Assembly: GCF_900094705.1 (NCBI RefSeq)
Contig: NZ_FMAR01000009.1
Span: 62,001 to 126,000, forward strand
Source: Chitinophaga costaii
Lineage (GTDB): Bacteria > Bacteroidota > Bacteroidia > Chitinophagales > Chitinophagaceae
DNA length: 64,000 nucleotides
Direction of reading: 5' to 3'
In this document: positions 1 through 6,674 of the stretch, one piece after another
Layout: every line of letters begins with the position of its first letter
How positions within the stretch are numbered: position 1 is the stretch's first letter
Program-made: the position numbers and the translations under genes
Notes under the pieces: model-generated
Databases searched by the model: none
Told to the model about the DNA's origin: nothing
The model's input: the letters and a program-made list of their open reading frames with translations, nothing else

Positions 1-450
1 CACCGCTGGATGAAATCGGGTAGATAAAGACTGGGCACCGTTGAGCAATACTTTTTTATATGCTTCGCGGTGAGTAATGCGGTAACCATTACCGAAAGAG
101 CAATACAGCATAAACCCCAGGTCGTGGGTGCCGGTGTTATATTGTTCCTTAGACACTGCTTCCGTCCAGGTAGCGGCGGCATGTTGCAGCGTGCTGTCTT
201 TCGTGTATTCATAAAGATACCATAAACTGCCCCCGAAGAAACCACTGCACCACCAATCACTCCTCATTTTGCGCAAGCTGCCATCAGGGTTAATAGACTG
301 GGGGAAAAAGGTGGTGGTATCGCCCAGCTCCTGTAGCATGCCGCGGTATTGAACTGCCGCACGTTGCAACTGGCGGGCTACATTCAATTTACTTTGTGCA
401 TGCACATTCATCAACGTGGTAAGCAGGAACCCTGCAAAAAAATATTTCAT
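1..450 (-). CDS. Glycoside hydrolase family 88, unsaturated glucuronyl hydrolase (5' part; continues beyond the window)
   Basis: The reading frame is open from an ATG at 450 to the window edge, so only the first 150 codons are present. It begins with a lipophilic signal peptide (MKYFFAGFLLTTLMNVHAQ), so the enzyme is secreted or periplasmic. The segments DWWCSGFFGGSLWYLYEYT and THDLGFMLYCSFGNGY are hallmarks of GH88 enzymes, which hydrolyse the unsaturated uronic acid left by polysaccharide lyases. The Asp of HDLGFM corresponds to a conserved active-site aspartate of the family. An in-frame ATG at 459 is an alternative start. The catalytic C-terminal half is not visible, so the exact substrate (glycosaminoglycan, rhamnogalacturonan or other) cannot be judged. 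Confidence 0.85.
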   Translation of the reverse strand, partial: MKYFFAGFLLTTLMNVHAQSKLNVARQLQRAAVQYRGMLQELGDTTTFFPQSINPDGSLRKMRSDWWCSGFFGGSLWYLYEYTKDSTLQHAAATWTEAVSKEQYNTGTHDLGFMLYCSFGNGYRITHREAYKKVLLNGAQSLSTRFHPAV

Positions 451-602
451 CTTAAACATGGTGTATAATTACCAAATCTAATCGCTTACTTCCGTTATCC
501 GCCATTGTCGGCGCTATTTTTTTACGAAATCGTTTTCGGCTATTTATCAGTAGCTTCCAAACCGGGTGTAGCCACATACGCCGGGCCTGTTATCCACAGG
601 GG

Positions 603-1847
603 TTATGCCTTATCATCCTGCCTTTCTTCCAGGAGGGAATGTCCCATAAATCGAGCCACCAGCATAGCATTGGCCGTTTCTCCACTCACGTTCAGCAGCG
701 TGGCCATCGGGTCTACCAGTGTACCAATGATGATCAATGGTGCCAGTGCTTCCTGCGGAAAACCATATACCGACATTACTAACAGTTCTCCTACATAACC
801 GCCATTGGGAATGCCGCCTTCCACCATATTTACCAGCACAGACATGCCCAATGCAATGGCCACCGTATCTACCCCGCTGAGGGGCCGGTGAAACAGGGCA
901 AACACCACCGCGATTTTAATCATAGATGAAATAGCCGAACCTTCTTTATGTAAGGTGGCCCCCAATGGCAACACCAGGTTGCGCACGGAGGGAGGTATGC
1001 CCATCTTCTCCCCCGCTTCCAGGTTTACCGGGATAGCCGCCACACTGCTACAAGTGGCCACAGCTGTGAGGGAAGGCACCAGATTGTATTTCCAATAACG
1101 GCGCAGTGCTGCCCGTCCACCTGCGAAGTACACATAACCACTGTAAAAAACCAGGTAATACACCAGGCAAAGCCCATAGTACAAGCCCAGTGCGCGGGCA
1201 TATGTTCCAAAAAGCTGTGGCCCCAATATGCCCACCTGGTAAGCAAAGTAAGCCCCAAGGCCCAATGGGGCCACCTTCATGATGTACCCCAGCAAGTGTT
1301 TCATCACCTCATTTCCAGACAACAAAAAATGCCGGAATGCTGCGCCTTTCTCCCCGGCCTGTAAACTGGCAAACCCCACCAGCAACGAAAATACGATGAG
1401 CGGCAACATACACTCCCGCGATAACAGCTTATAAAAATCATCTACCGTAAAAAGCCGGGTCAGTTGCGTACCCAGATCACTCATAGGTGGCAAGGCGGGC
1501 AGGCTTTCGTGGCGGGACAAGGTAGTGTGTAACGGGAACGCATACACGCCCAGCAACGTATAAGCTGCCGCCACGAGGGCCGTACCCGTAAAAACCAGCA
1601 GCGTTATCCGGCAAAGCCGGAGCAACTGGCTGGTGCCCTGCACATTGGCCACCGCAGCAGTAGTGGCAAAAAACACCAGCGGGATCACTGCCATAAAAAG
1701 CAGGTTGATAAAAATATCGCCCACAGGCTTCAGCACCGCCACCCTTGGGCCCAGGATCAGCCCGGCCACCGTACCGGCCAGGATGCCACCCAGCAGCCAA
1801 AAGATGTTTCGGTACGACTGTAAAAAGGAACGAAAAAAAGTAGCCAT
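603..1847 (-). CDS. DAACS/SDF-family sodium:dicarboxylate-type symporter with divergent substrate motifs
   Basis: An inner-membrane symporter of about 414 residues with the GltPh-like order of membrane helices. The start is placed at MATFFRSF. An in-frame ATG nine codons upstream at 1874 is possible. HP1 is represented by TCSSVAAIP (about residues 265-273) instead of the usual SSSATLP. The TM7 NMDGT motif is replaced by HKEGS (about 300-304). HP2 is GGIPNGG (about 344-350), and TM8 keeps an Asp (about 379) and Asn (about 386) in DPMATLLNVSGE. The fold assignment is firm. The substrate is unclear because the residues that bind sodium and the acidic amino acid differ from characterised members. 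It lies about 150 bases upstream of, and in the same direction as, the GH88 gene. Confidence 0.85.
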   Translation of the reverse strand: MATFFRSFLQSYRNIFWLLGGILAGTVAGLILGPRVAVLKPVGDIFINLLFMAVIPLVFFATTAAVANVQGTSQLLRLCRITLLVFTGTALVAAAYTLLGVYAFPLHTTLSRHESLPALPPMSDLGTQLTRLFTVDDFYKLLSRECMLPLIVFSLLVGFASLQAGEKGAAFRHFLLSGNEVMKHLLGYIMKVAPLGLGAYFAYQVGILGPQLFGTYARALGLYYGLCLVYYLVFYSGYVYFAGGRAALRRYWKYNLVPSLTAVATCSSVAAIPVNLEAGEKMGIPPSVRNLVLPLGATLHKEGSAISSMIKIAVVFALFHRPLSGVDTVAIALGMSVLVNMVEGGIPNGGYVGELLVMSVYGFPQEALAPLIIIGTLVDPMATLLNVSGETANAMLVARFMGHSLLEERQDDKA

Positions 1848-2041
1848 GGCCAATTGTTGGGAAGTTGCGAACACAATTTACCAATCTATGCTTTTAATAC
1901 ATACAATTTAAACGGGCATATCTACAAAATAGCCACCCTCCGATTCATATGTTTGAGTGCTACCTTTATCCATGTATTGCTGTAACCATTACACGGTGCA
2001 TTTCTTAAACTAGTTCAATGGATAGCCACCCAGCGCCATCG

Positions 2042-2049
2042 TACATTTG
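2042..2049 (+). promoter_or_regulatory. Bacteroidota -7 box upstream of the pirin operon
   Basis: TACATTTG matches the TAnnTTTG -7 consensus of Bacteroidota sigma-ABfr. It lies 19 bases before the ATG at 2069. A transcript starting shortly after it would exclude the upstream in-frame ATG at 2018, supporting the start used for pirin. No clear -33 TTG was found at the expected distance. Confidence 0.5.
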
Positions 2050-2068
2050 TATCACAAACAACAAACAT

Positions 2069-2791
2069 ATGGCACATTACACCTTACACAAGGCAGCCAC
2101 CAGGGCACACCTGGATCATGGGTGGCTGAACAGCTACCAGACCTTTAGCTTTGCCGGGCAGTACAACCCCGACCGCATCCGCTTCGGTACCCTCCGCGTG
2201 CTGAACGACGACGTGATAGCCGGTGGGCGGGGCTTTGGCGAGCATCCCCACGATAATATGGAGATCATCAGCATTCCCCTGGCAGGAACTTTGGAACATA
2301 AAGATAACATGGGCAATGTAAAACGCCTTAAAGCTGGCGAGGTGCAGATTATGAGTACCGGTGAGGGCGTGTTTCACAGCGAATTTAACGCCAGCAACGA
2401 CGAGGTGGCCGCTCTCCTGCAAATATGGGTATTCCCCAAAACGCTGAACGGCAAGCCCCGCTATGAGCAGATCACTCTCGATCCTTCCGGCAGTCAGCGC
2501 AAATTGCAGCAAATACTCTCCCCCTTTCCCGACGACGATGGTGCCTGGATACAACAGGATGCCTGGTTTCACCTTGGTCATTTTGAACCCGGTGATACCA
2601 CCCACTACACCCTGCATAAGAAAGACAACGGCCTATATGCCTTCGTGATCAGCGGATCGTTTACGGTAGACGGACAGTTGCTGGAGGTGCGCGATGGACT
2701 AGGCATTGCGGAGATCAGCGGCGATATTGCCCTGCAAGCCCACACCCCTGCTGCTACCATCCTGCTGATGGAAATTCCTATGGACATTTAA
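2069..2791 (+). CDS. Pirin family protein (YhhW-like quercetinase-type bicupin)
   Basis: A 240-residue bicupin, the usual pirin length. The N-terminal cupin carries the metal ligands His59 and His61 in GEHPHDNME, and His103 and Glu105 in GVFHSE. Opening residues such as HGWLNSYQTFSF and FGTLRVLNDD are characteristic of pirins. Members bind Fe or another metal, and the bacterial YhhW type can oxidise quercetin; the physiological substrate here is unknown. It is the first gene of a rightward operon with a receiver-like protein (12 bases downstream), a VOC dioxygenase and a carboxylesterase. That grouping suggests a role in quinone or electrophile stress. The start at 2069 gives the canonical N-terminus and follows a -7 box. 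Confidence 0.9.
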   Translation: MAHYTLHKAATRAHLDHGWLNSYQTFSFAGQYNPDRIRFGTLRVLNDDVIAGGRGFGEHPHDNMEIISIPLAGTLEHKDNMGNVKRLKAGEVQIMSTGEGVFHSEFNASNDEVAALLQIWVFPKTLNGKPRYEQITLDPSGSQRKLQQILSPFPDDDGAWIQQDAWFHLGHFEPGDTTHYTLHKKDNGLYAFVISGSFTVDGQLLEVRDGLGIAEISGDIALQAHTPAATILLMEIPMDI

Positions 2792-2803
2792 AAGCGTATT
2801 TGT

Positions 2804-3136
2804 ATGAAAGTAATAGACACCCTGCATATATTGGCTATAGGCCGTAATCCGGCTATCATGGCCGTGGTGGAAAGATTGCTAAACAGCCACGAACACTGGA
2901 AAGGCTTGTCCGTAACCAGCAATGCGGCAGCACTCAGCGCCATAGAACAAACGCCCTACAACATAGTACTGCTCTGCGCGGGCATCCCGGCAGCAGAAGA
3001 AGATACACTGCGCCAGGCCTTGCTACAGCGGCAGCCCCAGGTTATCATAGCCCAACATTATGGCGGCGGCAGCGGACTGCTGGAAAGTGAGGTCCGTGGC
3101 CTGCTGGCAGCCCATAATATTTCTCTCTCCCTTTAA
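2804..3136 (+). CDS. Small receiver-like protein lacking phosphorylation residues
   Basis: A 110-residue cytosolic protein with alternating beta strands and helices resembling a CheY-like fold. The segment VLLCAGIP aligns with the phosphoacceptor region VLLDxxLP of response regulators, but Cys58 stands where the Asp should be. The N-terminal acidic pair is also missing (AIGRNP). It therefore cannot be a normal phosphorylated receiver. It sits between the pirin and dioxygenase genes with short gaps, so it is probably co-transcribed. Cys58 at the strand end is an attractive but untested redox or electrophile-sensing residue. No known family name is assigned; the fold call is inference from strand pattern only. 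Confidence 0.6.
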   Translation: MKVIDTLHILAIGRNPAIMAVVERLLNSHEHWKGLSVTSNAAALSAIEQTPYNIVLLCAGIPAAEEDTLRQALLQRQPQVIIAQHYGGGSGLLESEVRGLLAAHNISLSL

Positions 3137-3149
3137 AAAAACACTTTTT

Positions 3150-4082
3150 ATGAGCAATACTATTTTAGGGCTTCATCACATTACCGCCATTGCGGGCAAT
3201 GCCCAGCGCAACCACGCATTTTATACCCAGGCCCTGGGATTGCGGCTGGTAAAGAAAACGGTGAACTTCGATGACCCGGGTACTTATCATTTTTACTTCG
3301 GTAACGAGCAGGGTACACCCGGCACTATTCTTACATTCTTCCCCTGGGAAGGTATTGTACCAGGTAAAACCGGCGCCGGCATGGCCACAGAAATCAGTTA
3401 TGCCGTACCCGATGGCAGCCTGCCTTTCTGGACAGAACGCTTTAAACAATTAAAGGTAAAGCAGGGTGCAACCTCTGAACGCCTGGGCGAAGTGATCCTG
3501 CCCTTCCAGGACCCCGATGGGCTGAACCTGAACCTGGTGGTGCCCAAGCAGCCAGACAACCGTACCGCCTGGGAAACCGCCGACATAACGGCCTCCAACG
3601 CCCTTAAAGGGTTTCATGCGGTAACCCTCACGCTCAATAACGTGAAGCCTACTGCCGCTATTCTTACCGATATCTTTGGCTATGTGCTGCTGGAACAGGA
3701 AGGCAATCGCTACCGCTATGTAACCAACGCCGTGGAAAATGCAGCCATTGTAGACATCGTGGAAATTCCCAACGCACCCCGTGGACTCAATGCCGGTGGC
3801 ACCAACCACCACGTAGCCTTCCGGGTAAAGGATGATAACGTGCTGATGGAGTTCCGCGAAAAAATTGTGCGCAAGGGGCTGAACATCACACCGAAGATCA
3901 ACCGGGATTACTTCTTCTCCCTCTACTTCCGCGAGCCAGGTGGCGTACTGTTTGAACTGGCTACAGACAATCCAGGTTTCACCGTAGACGAGCCGCTGAA
4001 CGAGTTAGGCACCCACCTGAAACTGCCTTCCCAGCACGAACACCTGCGCGCAACACTGGAGCGTACGTTGGTAAAAATTTAA
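3150..4082 (+). CDS. Ring-cleaving dioxygenase, VOC superfamily (MhqO-like)
   Basis: A 310-residue cytosolic protein built of two vicinal-oxygen-chelate modules, residues about 5-130 and 152-275. Probable metal ligands are His10 (GLHHITAI), His220 or His221 (NHHVAF) and Glu269 (GGVLFELATD), the last in the strand that ends most VOC dioxygenases. The DPDGLNLNLV segment closes the first module. The family includes MhqO/MhqA, which open hydroquinone or catechol rings. The gene is followed after 20 bases by an MhqD-type esterase, the same pairing as in Bacillus mhq loci. The start at 3150 (MSNTILG) is chosen because it begins directly at the VOC domain; the frame is open further upstream but overlaps the preceding gene. 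Confidence 0.85.
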   Translation: MSNTILGLHHITAIAGNAQRNHAFYTQALGLRLVKKTVNFDDPGTYHFYFGNEQGTPGTILTFFPWEGIVPGKTGAGMATEISYAVPDGSLPFWTERFKQLKVKQGATSERLGEVILPFQDPDGLNLNLVVPKQPDNRTAWETADITASNALKGFHAVTLTLNNVKPTAAILTDIFGYVLLEQEGNRYRYVTNAVENAAIVDIVEIPNAPRGLNAGGTNHHVAFRVKDDNVLMEFREKIVRKGLNITPKINRDYFFSLYFREPGGVLFELATDNPGFTVDEPLNELGTHLKLPSQHEHLRATLERTLVKI

Positions 4083-4102
4083 TCACCTTTCAATGAACTA
4101 CC

Positions 4103-4729
4103 ATGCATAAAAAACAGTACCTGACCGGCGGCGCTCCCGTGAGCGCCACCGGCAAAGTCCTGATCCTGCTTCATGGGCGCGGCGGCAGTGCGGAAGACAT
4201 CCTCACGCTGGCACCCCACCTGCACGTACGCGATTATGCCCTGCTGGCACCCCAGGCCACCGGCGGCAGCTGGTACCCCTATTCTTTCCTGGCCCCTACA
4301 GACCAGAATGAGCCTTACCTTTCTGCTGCCCTCCACCTGATAGATGAAATAGTACATGATCTAAACGCACAAGGCGTAAGCAATGGCAATATTTATTTCC
4401 TAGGCTTCTCCCAGGGCGCCTGCCTGATGCTGGAGTACATTACCCGGCATGCCACCCGGTACGGCGGTGCAGCCGCTTTCACCGGGGGCCTCATCGGCGA
4501 CCAGGTGAAACCAGCAACCTACGCTAACGGCGATTTTAAAGGCACTCCCATTTTCATTGGCACCAGCGATCCAGACATGCACGTACCCGTGGCCCGCGTG
4601 GAAGCCACTACCAAAATATTACAGGAAAAACACGCGAACGTATACACGAAAATATATCCTAACATGGGACACACCATCAGCCAGGATGAAATTACCCAGG
4701 CTAATGCCCAGGTGTTTAAACTGGTGTAA
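4103..4729 (+). CDS. Alpha/beta hydrolase, phospholipase/carboxylesterase family (MhqD-like)
   Basis: A 208-residue cytosolic hydrolase. The oxyanion-hole segment is LILLHGRGGSAED (about 19-32), the nucleophile is Ser103 in GFSQG, the acid is probably Asp156 in GTSDPDMHVP, and the base is His190 in NMGHTI. Length and motif spacing match the phospholipase/carboxylesterase family that includes MhqD. It is the last gene of the pirin operon and convergent with the Crp-type gene, with about 70 bases between them. In the mhq setting it would act after quinone ring cleavage or on conjugates, but the substrate is not readable from sequence. Confidence 0.88.
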   Translation: MHKKQYLTGGAPVSATGKVLILLHGRGGSAEDILTLAPHLHVRDYALLAPQATGGSWYPYSFLAPTDQNEPYLSAALHLIDEIVHDLNAQGVSNGNIYFLGFSQGACLMLEYITRHATRYGGAAAFTGGLIGDQVKPATYANGDFKGTPIFIGTSDPDMHVPVARVEATTKILQEKHANVYTKIYPNMGHTISQDEITQANAQVFKLV

Positions 4730-4797
4730 ACAAGATGATCGGTGGAGGTAAACACTAGCCGCCAGGGCAAACCAATCTTTTACATGGCTGTTTTTCC

Positions 4798-5388
4798 TTA
4801 ACGCTTTTGGGATAAACCCTTTCTCACCTTACTTAAAAATTCTGGTGAAACACCCAAATAACGGGCTACCTGGTGTTGGGGAATGCGTTGCAAAATATGC
4901 GGGTACTTCTCCACAAAATGAATATAACGCTCCTCGGCGGTCTGCGATACGGATGCATAAAACCGTTGTTGCAGCACCCCGAGGTTTCGTTGTACCAGGA
5001 TGCGGAATAACTTTTCAAATTTGGGAATGCTTTCAAATAAAATGCCCTTGCTGATAAAGTCTATGACTAGCAGTTCACAATCTTCTATCGTTTCAATGTA
5101 AAGATTAGACGGCTTACGATCCATAAAACTGCTGATATCACTCACCCACCAGTCTTCCACGGCAAACAGCAGCACGGTTTCTTTCCCTTCCTTATCCACG
5201 TAATACACGCGGATACAGCCTTTCAGGATATACGCCTCAAAATCGCAGATTTCTCCCTCCCGCAGCAAAAACTGTTTCTTCTTTACCGTTTTAAAAGTGA
5301 ACAGCGTATGGTACAAAGCGGTTTCTTCCGGCGTTAGCGCAATGTAGCGCGACACAAATTGATCAATGGCGTTGAACGAATGCTCCAT
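4798..5388 (-). CDS. Crp/Fnr family transcriptional regulator
   Basis: A 196-residue cytosolic DNA-binding protein. Residues about 30-125 form a cyclic-nucleotide-binding-like beta roll (REGEICDFEAYILKGCIRVY). The C-terminal segment QHQVARYLGVSPEFLSKVRK (about 172-191) is a helix-turn-helix. This short Bacteroidota-type Crp/Fnr lacks the FNR iron-sulfur cysteines, so oxygen sensing is unlikely. The ligand is unknown. It is convergent with the MhqD-like gene and may or may not regulate that operon. Confidence 0.88.
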   Translation of the reverse strand: MEHSFNAIDQFVSRYIALTPEETALYHTLFTFKTVKKKQFLLREGEICDFEAYILKGCIRVYYVDKEGKETVLLFAVEDWWVSDISSFMDRKPSNLYIETIEDCELLVIDFISKGILFESIPKFEKLFRILVQRNLGVLQQRFYASVSQTAEERYIHFVEKYPHILQRIPQHQVARYLGVSPEFLSKVRKGLSQKR

Positions 5389-5487
5389 GGCGGGAAGTTA
5401 GGGAATTCGTAAATAATTTATGCCGGGTATTTGAGGGTTTGAAAGGGGGAATGGTTTCGCCGTAAAAGCGCCTAAGCTTTCAATATA

Positions 5488-5715
5488 ATGTTCTATTGTT
5501 ACTACCTGCGTTAAGCCCCAGTGTATAAATATTGGCAGCGCCGGCATTGTTGATCAATACCTTTAACTGCGGGAAATCCTGCTGTAATTTCCTCACTAGT
5601 ACGGCTACCGCTTCCTGGTTAAAAACATCCGTTACAATGGGCGTTACATTTTTAATAACGCGGCGGCAGCTTCCAGTCGCTGTGGATTGCGGTCTAAGAT
5701 AATTAGAAGCTTTCG
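5488..5715 (-). pseudogene. Remnant of a short-chain dehydrogenase/reductase gene (DltE-like)
   Basis: Read leftwards, one frame gives RKLLIILDRNPQRLEAAAAL. After a frame change near 5655-5662 the next gives VTPIVTDVFNQEAVAVL and then LKVLINNAGAANIYTLG. The order matches the Rossmann region of SDR enzymes, ending in the diagnostic NNAG motif. There is no start codon, no glycine-rich cofactor motif and no YxxxK catalytic segment, and the coding similarity stops at about 5489. So only about 75 codons survive, broken by at least one frameshift. It lies just downstream of the Crp-type gene's promoter side. Confidence 0.7.
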
Positions 5716-5760
5716 TTCAAATGGTTGTTGGAATTTTAACGGTTAAGGAGGAGTTACGTT

Positions 5761-5817
5761 TTTCCGGCATGCGCTGGCTCCGCCGCTGCGGGGGTACTCC
5801 CGGCGCATGCCGGGAAA
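5761..5817. repeat. Large GC-rich imperfect inverted repeat (cruciform/hairpin)
   Basis: TTTCCGGCATGCGC at 5761-5774 is matched by GCGCATGCCGGGAAAA at 5803-5818, leaving a loop of about 28 bases that itself contains short GC-rich complementary pieces. The element is much richer in G and C than its flanks. It sits in a gene-free stretch between the SDR remnant and the small leftward gene at 5912. No U-tract follows, so it is not a simple terminator. It could be a palindromic repetitive element or the end of a lost insertion. Confidence 0.6.
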
Positions 5818-5911
5818 ACCGCACTGGCGGACTTTTAACGAAAAACATAACACTTGCAAACGAACACATAAAAGTTCAAACAGAATGGCGGCATCGGATA
5901 AGCCACATTCC

Positions 5912-6133
5912 CTATTCCCGCATAGCGTTAAACCCAAAACCACTTACCTCATTCTTTTTGGGCGCGGGCTTATAAATAGCCGTAAACGTAATTTGCAGCC
6001 CATCGGAACCACTGCTTTGAGATTGCAGGGCAGATACCACAGTGATATCCGGGTTTCCCTCAAAAAAACTGTCAATAGCCTCTGATAATAATGCCGCGCT
6101 GGTGGCCGTAATGCTGAAAGTCTTGTATTTCAT
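5912..6133 (-). CDS. Small conserved-looking hypothetical protein (73 aa)
   Basis: A 73-residue soluble protein starting MKYKTFSITATSAALLSEAIDSFFEG. It has an amphipathic helix after the first strand, then alternating residues typical of two beta strands (ITVVSALQSQ and LQITFTAIYKP), compatible with a small beta-alpha-beta-beta fold. No catalytic or metal motif is visible. The gene is alone and divergent from the BlaI gene. I do not recognise the family, and no function is proposed. Confidence 0.55.
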   Translation of the reverse strand: MKYKTFSITATSAALLSEAIDSFFEGNPDITVVSALQSQSSGSDGLQITFTAIYKPAPKKNEVSGFGFNAMRE

Positions 6134-6211
6134 ATTATTTTTTTGGGCTTGATACCTTAATATAGGAAAGCTAGTTTTTTTAAGGAGACCAGAGAAATAA
6201 TATTTTGTTCG

Positions 6212-6227
6212 TACGAATTTTTTCGTA
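6212..6227. promoter_or_regulatory. Palindromic operator, probable BlaI binding site
   Basis: TACGAATTTTTTCGTA is a perfect inverted repeat with 6-base arms TACGAA/TTCGTA around TTTT. It ends 10 bases before the ATG of the blaI-like gene. BlaI/MecI repressors bind dyad operators overlapping their own promoters, so autoregulation of the blaI-blaR1 pair is the natural reading. I saw no second copy upstream of the genes at 8568 or 11125. Confidence 0.7.
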
Positions 6228-6237
6228 GCTTTAAGAT

Positions 6238-6627
6238 ATGAAGAAAGATCATACAGATAAAAACATAGCCCCCACCCGGTCAGAACTTGAAATCCTCCAG
6301 GTGCTGTGGGCCCACGGCCCCGCTACGGTGCGGTTTGTGAACGAGGAACTGAGTAAACAAAAGGAGGTGAATTATACCACCACCCTCAAACTCATGCAGA
6401 TCATGGCAGATAAGGGTATCCTCACCCGGGACGAAACTAACATGAAGCATATTTACAACGTAGCCGAGGAAGAACAAAAAACCAAGGCCCATTTATTGGA
6501 AAAATTTGTAGATGCCTTGTATAAAGGCTCTGCCAGCAGCCTGGTCATGCAATTGTTGGGCAACCGGCAAACGTCTGCCGAGGAGCTGAACGCCATTAAG
6601 GATTTGCTCCATCAACTGGATAAGTAG
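6238..6627 (+). CDS. BlaI/MecI/CopY family transcriptional repressor
   Basis: A 129-residue winged-helix repressor. Residues about 12-80 are the DNA-binding domain, with PTRSELEILQVLWAHGPATV and NYTTTLKLMQIMADKGIL being typical of the family. The C-terminal part forms the dimerisation helices. In the BlaI type, repression is relieved when the partner BlaR1-like membrane protease causes cleavage of the repressor. The partner gene begins 47 bases downstream. A perfect dyad lies just upstream of the start, indicating autoregulation. Confidence 0.92.
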   Translation: MKKDHTDKNIAPTRSELEILQVLWAHGPATVRFVNEELSKQKEVNYTTTLKLMQIMADKGILTRDETNMKHIYNVAEEEQKTKAHLLEKFVDALYKGSASSLVMQLLGNRQTSAEELNAIKDLLHQLDK

Positions 6628-6674
6628 AGCACACATCCTTTTTATCACCTGCATCACACGCTAAATTATATTAT

